A stretch of 64,000 nt of DNA, taken from assembly GCA_022560025.1 (NCBI GenBank), contig JAFISE010000061.1, positions 62,001-126,000 of the forward strand, in the 5' to 3' direction. Of this stretch, positions 19,648 to 31,782 are shown piece after piece; position 1 is the stretch's first letter, and each line of letters opens with the position of its first letter. The translations under genes and the position numbers were made by a program. This DNA is from Stagonosporopsis chrysanthemi (lineage: Eukaryota; Ascomycota; Dothideomycetes; Pleosporales; Didymellaceae). The notes below the pieces were generated by a model that was given only the letters and a program-made list of their open reading frames with translations, was not told where the DNA came from and ran no database searches.

Positions 19648-20930
19648 GTTCATCTGATGTTGTTGTTCTTTCGACTTTGCGAAATCGGGTCACGGAGGCT
19701 TCGAAGATGCTTGGTCAGAGCACATACTCCAACCGGTAAGCTCCCTGTTTCACGATAAGTCCTGTCGTTGATGGGCCACCGAAGAGCGCTTGTGTGAATT
19801 TTGGCCCGTGTTAGGTGATGAGGGAAGCAGTTGTCAGAGCGAGGATTGAGACAGAGGACGTGAAGGGCGTCTTCATGGGCAAAGTCCTGGCTGAGCCTAA
19901 TCTCACCAAGTCAGGGAGAATGGTACTCCTCGACTGCGGCTTTCATGCCAGTAACATCTTCCACACAGTCGACAGGCAGTGCGCCAGAAGCCTACACGGC
20001 ATCGCGCACCGGGCGCATGTCGTAATAGCCGATCAGCTCGACGTTGCTCTGGCCAGTGGGGTGGAGAGCATGATAAGCAACTATGATACTCATGACCGTC
20101 CAATGGACGCGTCTCCCTCTTTCTCTCCGAGTATCCAACGTCTATCAGGCCACCGACTGTCGCTTGGCCATAAGCGAAATGTTGGAATGTGTTGCTCAAC
20201 GCCACGACATCACACGCAAAGAGTAGAATAGCTTTGCTTTCAGAATCACCAGAAAACACTGATGGCTCGGACCGCAGGTGGCTATGTGTCAGAGATAGTC
20301 CCAGTCGCCTACGAGACTCCGAGCGAAGCAGACAAGGGCTACTGACAACCTTAACCGTCACGCAGGACCATTGTATTCGACCCGATGTGAGAAGAGGGAA
20401 GCTTGAACGCCTGGAGCCAGTGTTTGACAAAAAGGCAGAGCCACCGCAGGTAACTCATGAGTGTATCCAGTGCCTTTAACTCGTGGGTAGCTGTAGTGTT
20501 CGGTGTGCTGACATCCTCAGGATCGCAAATCTCCGACGCGACTCTTCGGTCGTACTTTTTCGCAGATCGTGGACTGCAACCCATCGTTCGTTTACGAGGC
20601 ACACAGGTGGGCGCTAGCGAGCCGGAAGGAATGGGCGTTGGCTCAACCTTGGAACCTTGACGATTCCGGCGCTTTACGAAAAGAAAAAGAAGGTTTGGAA
20701 CGATGTCGGGGGCTTCGAGATCACTGAGGCGTTTGCCAGTCAAATGGTCTACTGTGTGCGCGTGCTCCATTCCAACGTCGACAAGGTGACTCCAAACAGA
20801 GGCACTGGGTAACTAGACAGGCGCAACGGTAGCACGACAAGCGGTGACTTTGCTGGCTGGGATGCAACGGTCTACTCATGAGCTTGGGGAGTGCCAGGCA
20901 GGCAGCTTTTGGTATTTCAGGTCCACGTGA
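19648..20930 (+). pseudogene. Degenerate 3-ketoacyl-CoA thiolase
   Basis: Thiolase landmarks appear in order but in shifting frames: SSDVVVLSTLRNRVTEA (19650s), an intron, VKGVFMGKVLAEPN, FHTVDRQCARSLHGIAHRA with the acyl-acceptor Cys, DVALASGVESM, CVAQRHDITRKE followed by TAG near 20224, GGYVSEIVPVAYETP, DHCIRPD with LEPVFDK, DRGLQPIVRLRGTQVG and EGMGVGSTLEP. Later come IPALYEKKKKVWNDVGGFE and ITEAFASQMVY. Frame changes and stops separate these blocks. The catalytic GHP histidine block is replaced by a stop-containing stretch near 20810, and no CxGGG-type end is visible. It cannot encode an active enzyme. Thiolases cleave 3-ketoacyl-CoA; here it would once have cut the CoA ester made by the cluster's CoA-transferase. 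Confidence 0.85.
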
Positions 20931-21313
20931 TCATCTGTTCTCACGCACGGAAACAAGCTAATTTGACAACCGAAATCGAAATGACGGCACCGGCACCGGG
21001 CCGGCACCCCTTTGGATCCAAGAGTAGAGTGGGATGGAGTCGCTAGCTTGCATAGCAAAGGCCGAGTCGGGGTCGCTTATGTCTGATTCCAAGTCAGTGT
21101 ATGGTGGTTCAGAGATGTCAGTGTATGCATACAACAGTGGAGTCAAAGTGGGAATTTCTGTTGCTGAATAATTATGTCATCAAGATTCGTTGTTGTGACG
21201 TCCACCAAGAGGCGCAGCGACATTCCAGAAATATCTACTAGCTGTGTCTGGACTCTGGGGTATCGTTGGACACCAAAATGTGGAGAGGCGCGCTAGCAAT
21301 GACGATCAGATCA

Positions 21314-21319
21314 CCCCAC
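21314..21319. promoter_or_regulatory. CCCCAC core upstream of the zinc-finger regulator
   Basis: A CCCCAC core about 225 bp upstream of the regulator ATG, compatible with autoregulation or carbon repression. Confidence 0.3.
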
Positions 21320-21542
21320 AAAAGTAGTAGATCAATCATGACAAAGCTATACAAATGACTTGAATAAGACGTACGGCTGATGGCGGGCCCGGCACGTTGA
21401 CATGCTAGAAGACGCCGAATGTAAGGCCGAAAGGTGGATCACATAACACCCACTCCCATGCACCTCCCAAGGCATCTCTCCATGCACACGCAGATCAGCA
21501 CAGCTCGCTCGACGACACTCGAACAGTTCAGTTTCTCTGCTC

Positions 21543-24499
21543 ATGCCTCTCCGGTGGTGCTCGTACTGCGACGCCAGCTTCTCCAAAACTGAGCATCTGA
21601 AGCGACACGAGAGAACACGTAAGACAGCCCAAGCAAGTGAACTTCTGAAGTAGGGTGGTGTACAGCGAAGCACAGCGGCCGGCGACCCGTGGGTGCAAGG
21701 CAAGCATCGGAGTTCTTCTCTGACCACGCTCACATGAATAGACACTGGTGAGAAGCCGTACATGTGTCGGTTCTGCAGCAAGCGATTTGCGCGCGGGTAC
21801 GTCACGCACTTCAGGTGCACCCAGTGAATGCCACAAAATGCTCATGCCGCGCAGCGATGTCCTCAAAAGACATATTCGCAGTCACACGGCCCAGGACGAC
21901 GACGACGAAGCTGACAACGACGACGACCCTCACGACGGCCTCTGTCCACCCGGCCACGCTTCTCTTGCGCAACAACGCTCGACGTCACGGTCCCCGCTGC
22001 GCAACGACACTCCCTCCAACCACCACAACGAGCCTGGCCAGCCCATAGTTGTTACCGACCGCGCGTCTCTGGATATGACCCCGCAGCAGCTCATAGGCGT
22101 TGACGACTTCTCCACCGTGGTGTGTTTGCCTCGCACTCCCACCAGCGCCGTGTCAGCTGACCACTCCGACGGACGACACTCACCTGTGGACAACACAGCC
22201 TGGTTATCCGTCCTTGATCCAGCTATGCCATCGCCTCCGGGCCTCTCCGACCTCTCCGGCCTCATGAATCCCTGGGACTTCTTCCTTTCCATGAGCCCGC
22301 CTGTGCCCCCAAACGTCTTATCGCGGAAGCATAGCCTGGGCTCCGACATACCAGACGAGCGTTTTACAAAGCTTGCCAGGCTATGGCCTCAGAAAAGAGA
22401 GCCACAGTGGTCCCTCATCCAGACGCTATGGAGCGATGCCGCCTGCTACAAGGGCGCTAATATCTTCTCTGAGTGTCCACAAGACGCCGATAATGCCGAC
22501 GGTAGTTTACCCTCTTTACCCAGCAGCGGACAGCAGAGAGACCTGGACGAAGCAAGACGCCTGTCGCTCATCCAATTCATGCTCCCAGACCTCGGAACCG
22601 TAAGTCGTCTTACCTTCTTATCAATCCCCCGCCATTCGATCGCCCAAGCTGATTCGTCTGTACCTCGCAGGAGCGAGACTATGAGCGTTCACGTAACTCG
22701 CGCTTCCCGACAGTCGACACGCTTGCCGTGTGCATCGACCACTACTTCCAGAAATTCCACCCGCTGTTCCCCTTTATACACGAGCCTACTTTTTCCGCGA
22801 GAAGAACATCTAGTATCTTGCTAGCACCGATATGTCTTATCGGCCTTCACCTTCTCGACCCCGATACCACCCGCCATTTTGTCGCGAACCAGATACTGGC
22901 AAGTACTCTCCTGGGCAGCCTGCGATCCAAGCAGGCTCCAGTCATCCACTCTGACCCCAAGTGCTGACGTGTACCGATGGTATCCAGAGATCCATGGATA
23001 AATGCACTGTTGCATTGTCCAAAAGGTGGGAAAGGCCCGATTGGACAGCCCTCGTTACTGTCCTCGGCGCGGCGGTTCTGCTGCTTAATTATGCTTCCAT
23101 TTTGGAGGTGCGTCTCATCCCTCCAAAGCCTTCCTCCATGGAGTAGCAAGCGCTCAACCCGGTAGAACCACTGTTAAATAGCCCACAGGAATGTGCTCAC
23201 TTGGAACAGACGTACAATCTCTATGTCAGAGTCCTTACGGTAGGTCGGAAACGCATTGGTCTTGAGATACGACTGACTGACTCTAATGCATCTAGGTGGC
23301 TCTGCAAAGCGGTTTGTTTGACGTCTCGCGAGGCTCACCTCTTGCTGGGGTAATACCGCATGAGCAGCTGAACGTTCGTCTCTGGGAGGGATGGGCTAAG
23401 ATCGAATCTGTCAAAAGGTCCCTCACCCTCGCTGTTACCCTCTCAGATATCTGCCAGTGGCTAACCAAGTGATGAAAGTAGGCTGACAGCATGTCTCGTC
23501 GCAACAGACTCGCTCTACACAGGCCGTTTTGGCACAAAGCCTATTGCCCATGTCGATCGATTAAACATCTACGCCCCTTGCTCAAACCATCTATTCAACA
23601 CGTTTGACGCAGATGGTTGGGAAGATATCGCCTTGACAATCAACATGTCGTCCATGGACACGTGCATTGCCGACTTCCAGGGTCGATCGATTGTCAATAC
23701 CGTCGCCATGCACACCCTGCTCTCAGCATCTTCGCTCTGTATTGCCGACCTAAAGGTTAGCAATCTCATGCATGATCCTGATCCAGAAAAAAATGCTCTC
23801 TACCCTTCAGAAATCTTTCAGTATGGCCTCGCTGGGCCGGCCATCACGCGGCTTCTTCGAGACATTAACATCTATCATGGTGATGGACTGTTGGCTAGCG
23901 ACCCAAATGCCACGGTTTTATGGCATAACTTGTGTATGAATATGTCGGCCAACCTCAACTTATTTGAGCTAGCAGCCGGCCGAGAGGGGATCGAGGTGGC
24001 CAAAGTCGCGCTCGAGAAGATTCTTGTGTGGGCGCACAGCCCCCACTCAAGACGCGCATGCCTCCATGCAGCACAGGTGTACGTTTGTATGATGAAGAAG
24101 AGGGTTGCGGACGGAACCACGTTCATGTCTGAGGTCGCCCTGTTCAATGCCGCCCTCGTAGTTGGCTTGTACGTGTACGCGTCACCGTCTACACTTCAAG
24201 ATGACACTGAGCCACCTCTTGAACTACTAGATCAGGTTGACTGGAGCCAAATTGGTGGTGAAGGTCTTCCTGGCTGGAGCCCGTTTCAGAACAACTCGAC
24301 ATATGCAGCGAGTAGGTTCATCAACAAGGGAACCCCTATCTCCTTTAACAAAATGGTCTGCCACGGAGGGTATATGTCTTCACGCCGCATCCTTCTCAAT
24401 TACGTAGGCCTATTGGAAGAGGTAGGCCGGTGGAATTGGCGCAAGTTCCGACATATTCTGCGAGTTATGGCTGACAGCATGGTGGAACTGGAGCAATAG
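21543..24499 (+). CDS. C2H2 zinc-finger transcription factor with fungal-specific TF domain
   Basis: Exon 1 (21543-21618) starts MPLRWCSYCDASF and carries the first zinc finger; exon 2 (21742-21796) starts the second with KPYMCRFCSKRFA; exon 3 (21855-22599) completes it with DVLKRHIRSH. The fingers are thus C..C-12-H..H twice, split by two introns. A Ser/Pro-rich linker with acidic D/E runs follows. Exon 4 begins at 22671 and opens the fungal-specific transcription-factor domain (VDTLAVCIDHYFQKFHPLFP, IHEPTFSARR, PICLIGLHLLDP). It continues through further introns (WTALVTVLGAAVLLLNYASI; VALQSGLFDVSRGSPLAG; LWEGWAKIESVKR) to a long last exon ending at 24499. One junction near 22900 appears to use a GC donor (GCAAGT). 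No lesions were seen. The gene sits centrally in the catabolic cluster and is the obvious candidate pathway activator. Confidence 0.87.
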
Positions 24500-24584
24500 T
24501 CCAACACTGTTTTGGATTCATACAACTGACTACGATGTTCGCATAACACAAGTACAATTAACATTGATGCTTGGCTTCTCCAAC

Positions 24585-26416
24585 CTAGCTTCTGTTCCAC
24601 AGATCCACGTTGTGGTAAAAGTCCTTTCGAGCACGTTCCAAGATCTCATCTTCCTTCACTCGCTCCAGCATCTCCCTCACCATGGGATTGGCAGAAAAAT
24701 TGTCCTGTCGGTAGACGAAACGCGTCAGCCAAACGTTGGTCGAGCCGACATGATGTTTTTTCACTTACCGGTAGCCTATCCCACACTGCAGGATCCGTGC
24801 CTTGCGCCTGGAACACGCCGCAGGATTTACGCGCGTATTCGGTGAACAGCAGCGTTCTACTCGTCTCGACCATGAAGGTCATTTGCTCTGCATGATTGTA
24901 TTTAGCAACGCCGAACCTGGGCCATTGGTATGGCCTGAGCAGAGAGAAACTGATGACATACCCTCCAAAATGCGCCGCGGTTGGTTGACGGTCGGCTTTT
25001 CCGAGCTAATAACGTAGCTGTCGTCAAAACCTCCGTGTGGTGTGTTCCCCCCTTCGTAGCTACCACCACCGGGCCGAAAATCGTCCGAACGACCCAGGCC
25101 TTTGCCGTACAGGCATGCAAGGAATTCGGAGGCGGCGTTCCGGTGGTAATAGGGAGGCCGGAAACTGTTGGAAGCGACGTCCCAGCGAGGACCGAACCAG
25201 AGAAAGTCGACGAGCGACGTGTTAGGATCCCGCGATCGCGCAGTCAGAACAGTGTTGATGGACGGGTCGGTGTGGTCGACGGATGTTGAGTTCTGCGACA
25301 CAAACTTGGTCAAATCGTACTGCACATCTAGTCAGCCCGGCATTCCCCAAGTGTCACACACTCTCTACTCGACTGTACTGGTCTCACCTTGTATGGAACA
25401 GCATTCCCATGCCAAGCCACAACATCGAAGGGGCTGTGATCCTGATCGATTGCAATGTGTTTTCCGTTGTTCTTGACAACAATGATAAAGTCGCGGTGAA
25501 GCTGTTCGTCTATGTAGGCCTTGGGGAAGAGAAAATCGCGCGGGTTGGCCAATCCATGGCCGCCAATGGGGCCTAATTCAGGTAGTTCCCACGTCGAGCC
25601 CCAGACTTCAACAATGTAGCCACGAGCGACAGGAACATCCGGGCCCAAATCAATGCGGAATCGGATACCGCGTTGAATGACGCAAATCTCGCCGGGCTGG
25701 AGGAACAGTTTGCCCATCTCTGTCTGAATGTCCAGATTGCCCAACTGAGCTACGATGAGAAAGTCGCCATCTGTGTTGCAATACGCCTTGGATTCCATGT
25801 TCTTGTTGAAGGCATAGATGTAGAGCGCCACGCCCTCGCGCAAATTGGGGTCGCCACTCCCGCCCAGCGTCTGCAGTCCATCGGTAAAATCAATCTCAGC
25901 GCCAGCAGCCGGGAGAGGGAAGGGCGACCACTCGGCCTGGCCTGGGAGTGTGTCTACCTTTGGGTTCAGCGACAGGAAGCAATTCTCGATGGTGGATCTA
26001 CTGTCGATCGATCTGTAACCACGATGGGCTGCAGATGGCCGCGCACGATACATGTATGTGCTCATGTTGCTGTGCCTCGGCGCTGCAAAGAAAGAGTACG
26101 TTATACTTTCTGTGTACAGCCCGAAACCACGGTTCTGCGGGTTGTTTTGGGCTACAGGGAGAGCCCCCGGGATGACTTCAGACTGATGACGGTTATGAAA
26201 TCCAACGAGATACTCGTACGGGTCATTTGCTCTAGTCGGCTTAGTTCGTTGGAGGTCTGTATAATGTAACACCTTCTGCGGGTCCGTGGCTGGAACGCGT
26301 TCTGGGAGAGTCGGTTCAACAGTGGCGGGAGAAAACTTCTCCAGCGTCTGCTGACGGGCTGAGTACTCAAGAGAAGCGGTGCTTCTATCTGCCAGGCCAC
26401 CTACGTTGATGAGCAT
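24585..26416 (-). CDS. Homogentisate 1,2-dioxygenase family ring-cleavage enzyme
   Basis: Four exons (25388-26416, 24962-25319, 24769-24887, 24585-24704) stay in phase and give 541 residues, from MLINVGGLAD to VDLWNRS. The dioxygenase core starts near residue 75 (DPYEYLVGFHNRHQSEVIPG, GLYTESI, FAAPRHSN). The catalytic base lies in FDVVAWHGNAVPYK, and the iron ligands in PPYYHRNAASEF (His, Glu) and GGNTPHGGFDDSY (His); all match the human and Aspergillus enzymes. The roughly 75-residue N-terminal extension is longer than usual. Homogentisate dioxygenase opens the ring of 2,5-dihydroxyphenylacetate with O2. No maleylacetoacetate isomerase or fumarylacetoacetase gene lies nearby, so this may be a paralog for another hydroquinone-type substrate. 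It is divergent from the PcaB-like gene; its 3' end is 85 bp from the regulator's. Confidence 0.9.
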
Positions 26417-26675
26417 TCTGGCGATTCTTGGTTTGTTAGGTGACTATTCAGTGTTTACAGTCAGCTTCAAATGCTCTTTCCTTTCCTTGCAAAGGCTTCC
26501 ACGTGTTAGACTTACTTGAGCGGGAATTTAGGGTCTACGTGGTTGCCAAAGTAGGACTTGCACAGTCAAAGTTGGTCATTCTATATACTTGGGTCTCGTG
26601 TGGAGAAACATTGCATTTCGAAAATCTCATATGCCGGCTTGATGGGTACATGGTGCGGATCTTGGTACTGGCCGT

Positions 26676-26837
26676 GTGGGGCTATGGAAAGCGACCACTG
26701 CCTGGGGCACAGTCACCACACTTGTCACCCGGCGTATAACCCAATGGGGAAGGGACCTTCTGCGGAGAGGAATGTGGGGGAATTGCGGGGGCTCCGCACA
26801 TGATCAGGAGCCAACGCTCTCTGACGTTATGCCCCAC
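26676..26837. promoter_or_regulatory. Bidirectional promoter with three GTGGGG/CCCCAC cores
   Basis: The 632-bp interval between the divergent dioxygenase (start 26416) and lyase (start 27049) genes contains GTGGGG at 26676-26681 and 26774-26779 and CCCCAC at 26832-26837. The last also resembles the carboxyl-side dyads seen upstream of the monooxygenase. It probably co-regulates both genes. Confidence 0.45.
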
Positions 26838-27048
26838 ACCAGGACCCCGAATGGCCCACGATCTCTCACGTTGGAGTTTGCTGTGAGTAAGCCAACGTTT
26901 CATGCTTTAAATATTCTAGAAATGCATAATAGCTCTCAGTCTCGCGACACAGTTTGTGCTACAGTGAGAATATCAGGGCTACAGCTTTTGGTAGTTGTTC
27001 ATACTCGTCACGCACATCCCACACTGGGGCCCTCCATCAAAGTCTACA

Positions 27049-28589
27049 ATGATCGCTCTCCGAAGTCTTGGCCGACGCGTGGTATCATCTGGTGCACACA
27101 TATCACCAACAGTATCCGCAATCTCGAGACGCTTTATTGGCAGCACGAGCGCCATAGACTCAGTCTTGTACCGGAACATGTTCGGTACGGGTGAAGTCAG
27201 AAAGGTATTGACACTTCTATTTCGCCTGACTCCTGCTGTTCGAAGTGAATTTAAGAGTCCAACATAACTAACCACATTCTCTAAAATTTGTAGATATTCA
27301 GCGACGAGAGTTACATTAGACACTGCGTCACTGTCGAAACTGCCCTAGCTAGGGCGCAAGCACAATGCGATATTATTCCGAAAGATGCAGCTACAGTCAT
27401 CACCGCCAAAGCAGACGCATCTTCCCTCGATATCAAGAGACTGGCCGATGAGACTGAGATAGTTGGATATCCCATCTTACCTTTGGTGCGACAACTTTCA
27501 GATCAGTGCGGTGAAGCCGGGAAATATCTGCACTGGGGTGCTACCACACAGGATATCATGGACACAGCATCCATGCTCCAAATCAAGGCAGGACTGGATT
27601 TGGTTGAGGCAAAACTGAACGGAGTTATCCAAGCACTTACATCGCTTGCTAAAGAGTATCGCGAGACTCCTATGGCTGGCCGTACTCATCTTCAGCACGC
27701 ACTCCCTATCACCTTTGGGTACAAGTGCGCCTCCTGGCTCAGCGGATTCCTGAGACACCGGGAAAGACTGCAGCAACTACGACCACGTTGCTTGCTTGTC
27801 CAATACGGCGGCGCCGCTGGTACACTCGCCTCCCTCGGAAACGGCAGTGACGGGATTTTGGTCCGAAAGTGCTTGGCCGCTGAGGTCGGCCTGGACGATC
27901 CCTCTATGACCTGGCACGTCGCGAGGGACGGCGTCGCCGAAATCATCAACACCCTTGGCCTCATTGGGGGCTCTCTAGGCAAAGTTGCCTTGGACTTGAT
28001 CATCATGTCGTCTAATGAGGTTGGCGAAGTAGCAGAACCATTCGTGCCTCACAGAGGGGCATCATCCACCATGCCGCAGAAGAGGAACCCTATCTCGAGT
28101 GAACTTATTTTGGCTGCATCAAAAGCTCTTCGAGCTCAGGCAGGCCTCGGCCTTGATGCTATGGTGGCTGATTTCGAACGGGCTTCCGGGCCATGGCACC
28201 TGGAATGGATGGCCATCCCCGAAAGCTTCGTCCTTGCCGTCGGTTCCTTGCACCAAGCCGAGTTCATTCTTTCGGGTCTCAATGTAGACCGTGAGCGTCT
28301 GATGCAAAATTTGGACTCTACAGGGGGCCTCATTGTTGCCGAAGCTGTCATGATGGGCCTCGCCCCGCATCTCGGTCGTCAACAAAGCCACGATAGGATC
28401 TATGAAGCCTGCAAAGTCGCCATAGAGACAAAACAGACGCTGCACCAAGTTCTTACAAGAGATGAAAACCTGGTATCTCTGCTAGGCGAACGAAAGTTGC
28501 AGGACCTGTGTGATCCAAAGAATTATTTGGGTGCCAGTACTCAGATGGTAGACGCTGTGTTGGCATTGAGTAATGAGACTAGGCAGTAG
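27049..28589 (+). CDS. PcaB-like lyase (fumarase/aspartase superfamily; 3-carboxymuconate cycloisomerase type)
   Basis: Exon 1 (27049-27204, 52 codons) begins MIALRSLGRRVVSSGAH, a likely mitochondrial presequence, and ends FGTGEVRK. After an intron of 89 nt, exon 2 (27294-28589) continues IFSDESYIRHCVTVETALAR in phase, giving 482 residues. Superfamily motifs are ETPMAGRTHLQHALPITFG, LLVQYGGAAGTLASLG and the signature SSTMPQKRNPIS. These match bacterial PcaB (3-carboxy-cis,cis-muconate cycloisomerase) and adenylosuccinate lyase most closely. Typical fungal carboxymuconate cyclases are instead seven-bladed propellers, so this gene may be of bacterial origin. The reaction could be lactonisation/delactonisation or elimination on a muconate-like diacid; the exact substrate is unknown. 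It shares a divergent promoter with the dioxygenase gene. Confidence 0.85.
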
Positions 28590-29221
28590 CCCCAGAAATG
28601 AATATTCGTACCATGAAGATAGCATATACAGCCTTAGTCCGATTTCATGTGTGGTAGGCTCGGACCACACGATAAATGCGAGAGATTCCGTCAGAGGATC
28701 TTCCGACAACGTCCCTGTACGTGAGTCTTGCTGAAAGCATTCCTTTGGGAAAGTCATTCGGCCTTCCTGTAGTTGCAGGTAGTCATTACTAGGGGGATGT
28801 ATTACTGTGTTGCATAAGTACAAGAGCTCAGCCTCATGTCGATCGAATATGCGTCAAACAAAGGGAGTAATCCACTTGACGTCTACTCGTCGGAAGTTTC
28901 CGTATCACGAAACTAACCGCCAGCGTCATGCCGAAAGAGATGAGAGCCAGTAAATAAAAGCCGATAAAACCCAACTGGACGTCTTGAAGTTTGACTCTTG
29001 GAAGCATCGGTGTTCAGACATAGCGGATTCAATTATCATGATACTACTCGATTCTTGACCTGAATTACAATCTCCATCAGGGATCAATCTACAACAGAGT
29101 AGCCATATTCTCGTATATATCGGTTCTGCCTGAACAGCCTAGCCACGCCAACGTCTTAGTCGGATCATCCAATAGTCCGGAGCTCATGGGCAGTGTTCGT
29201 ATTCACGTCCTCAATCGTTTC
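28590..29221. other. Intergenic region between convergent genes
   Basis: This lies between the convergent ends of the lyase and MFS genes. No gene is seen in it. Confidence 0.5.
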
Positions 29222-31135
29222 TTAGGAGGAGATATCTTTTGTATGAAGCTTCTCGTCGACATGGCTGACCATAGCCGACTGGACGTGGTTCGTCATGTAA
29301 GGTTCAGGATCTTCAACCCACAAGGAGCAGAGTAGAGCTATTACGCTGAAAGGAATCGTAATGTAGAACACGATTTGAAATGCACGACCATATGCAAGAC
29401 GTACTGCCGCGCGGAGGGTCGTCTCAATTGCAGGGGTCATACCTTGGATACCATCGAGGGAATTTGGAACGCCAAGATTGTAGGCGATGGCTCCAGGGAT
29501 GATGGCTCCAAGATCAGCAGGATTCAGTCCACTGGCCAGAGCTGCTCTCGGGATTTCCTCTGCAGCGTACTCGCGGAACTTGTCCTGGAAGATTGTGTTG
29601 AATATGGCGTTTCCGACGGCACCACCAGCTGAACGAAATGTGCCTAGCAGTCCCATAGCCACGCCAAGATGTGAGTGTGGAACGTGTAGACTGGCGATGG
29701 CATAGCCTAGAACGGTAACCATGGTGAACATAGGGACACCAAAGGCAGGAACAAAAGCCCACGCCCACTTATTGTTGGGGTTGACGGTGGCAGCACTGGC
29801 GCCAAGGAAGATGGCTTGGAATGCCATGCCAGCCACGTAGAGCCATTTAATATGGCCTATCTTATGCGACAGTATAGGGATGATGGATCCCACAATAGTG
29901 GTAATGATATTCAGTGGAAGCATGAGCAGTCCAACCTCAATCGGGTTAGTAGTAAACATGTATAGAGATCCCTGTGGCAAGAGGGGAGACATAGCGTGAA
30001 AGTTCATGCCTGAGACGAATAGTCCGACGAGCAGCACGACGAAGCCACGCCACATCTTGAACAGCTTTGCGGGAAAGAGCGGAGCTGTAGCGACCTTGAA
30101 ATCGTAGGCAAATCCAAGGCCCACAACTGCTAATCCGATGAAGACTGGAGCAAGGGCGCCCGCGCTGTCCCAGGGGTAATCTGAGGAGCCGCCCCAGGTT
30201 AGACCAACGATGGCAGTTGCCAGGCCAAGAGTGAACATGCTGAGACCAATCCAGTCGATCTCCTGGAGTTGCTGCCATCGTGACTTGTCGAAGTCGCCGC
30301 GGGGTCGAGATGTCGGCCAGTAGAAGACAGCTGTTCCGATAAGAGCCATAGCCTCAACAATGGCGCCAATGTAGAAGAGCCAACGCCACGTCGCTTTCGT
30401 TAGCAAGAGAGCCGAAAAGAGAGCACCAGCCATACCCCTATCAAGTTGGATCACATGTTAGCTCTTACTAAGTCCATATGCGCCGACCAGGTTCAATGTC
30501 AAGGAGTACTTTGGTAACAATGTGCTTCAAGGGACATTGGGTCTGAACATACCAAGGAACCATTATACCGCCCTCTAGAATCCCTGCGCCCACGGTACGC
30601 AACTTATTTGGAAGCATCTCTGGGACACCAGCGTACGAGACGAAAATGAAGCCGGTGCCCAGGCCGATGAGAGTCTCACCCGCAACCAGGGTCCTCACGT
30701 TCTGACAGACTCCCGACACGATGCAGCCGATCATAACGATAAATTCACCTGCGATGATGAGTTCCCTGCGGCCGAGAATATCGCTGAGAGGCCCAGCGAG
30801 TGAGAAGGAGCATGCTGTCGCCAGAGACCAAGCGCCGACAACCCAAGCGTAGTCCACGTCTGCTCCAAGGTCATTGGTGACTGGAACAATGATGGATGCA
30901 ATGCAGGTGAATCCGAGGGCGACAGCAGGGCCGAAGGAAATAGCCATACACTGCCATACGTCAGTCGTAATTATCCAGTTGTTAGATCAAACGTCCTTAC
31001 GATGATGGCAATCCATGTCTTAGGGCTGACGGCAATGTGATCAGGATTGTCCTCGAGTGCTGCACGATGAGGATCGTCCTCAAACGCATGAAGACTGCCT
31101 CTGTGTTGTTGAGCGTGTTCAATGTCACTGGCCAT
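29222..31135 (-). CDS. MFS transporter, TRI12/efflux-pump type
   Basis: Three exons (31001-31135, 30553-30950, 29222-30437) join in phase to give 582 residues, starting MASDIEHAQQHRGS at 31135; an upstream in-frame TTG is ignored. The N-terminal tail is cytoplasmic and hydrophilic. The membrane domain carries LSDILGRRELIIAGEF (the loop 2-3 MFS signature), ETLIGLGTGFIFVSYAGVPE and PNKLRTVGAGILEGG, typical of the TRI12 branch of 14-TM drug:proton antiporters. It ends with a short basic/acidic tail after VEDPEPYM. Such carriers export toxic aromatics or import or export organic acids. Its position between the lyase and monooxygenase genes suggests that it moves the pathway substrate or protects against it. 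No defects were seen. Confidence 0.88.
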
Positions 31136-31409
31136 TGGAACGGAATGTGTGTCTATCAATAGTACAAAGCGTAAGATGATATGTTATAATGACCACTATT
31201 GAGCCCAGGTCGTCCTTGCTTCTCGAAAGATGCTAGGAACACTGCGACTTTATCACTACTGTCGCCTCGGTGCTGATACGGCTGGACATTCAATTCTTGA
31301 TTCTACACAGTAAGCGTCGGCGCTTCTAAGGATGCGCGATGCTATGTTCTTTGAGTTACTCATGTTCTAATAGATTGCGAGTTCAGCTGGCCAAGTCGGT
31401 TCACTATAG

Positions 31410-31531
31410 CCCCACCCCCTTACCAATTAATTCCACACAATGTGGGGATGCGGAGGGGAGGCTTATCTGCGGGTGACAGTCGGGGTCGTGGGGCTGTCTT
31501 GGAACCGCCGGCGGTGGAACCCTGGCCCCAC
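31410..31531. promoter_or_regulatory. Cluster of four GTGGGG/CCCCAC cores upstream of the MFS gene
   Basis: Cores at 31410-31415 (CCCCAC), 31442-31447 (GTGGGG), 31488-31493 (GTGGGG) and 31526-31531 (CCCCAC), 275-400 bp upstream of the transporter ATG. One lies in the dyad CCACACAATGTGG. This is the densest set in the window. Confidence 0.5.
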
Positions 31532-31782
31532 CTCTAGCAATCGTCTTGCGGCCAATCTAGTCACCCCGCCACTTGACCAAAGTTGTGGGTCGTCACACTC
31601 CTCGCGAGGTCATGAATTGTATCTGACGCATCTCGTGAAGCTGTCGAACGGCCTTATATTCCACGTTAGTGTCACTGCTTGATTTAACAAAGAGCGCTCC
31701 TTCATCATGCAGTCATAGAACAAGAGGACTGAATTCCACTTCGGCTGATGTGAGAACAACTAAATCTTGAGCTGAAACACAT

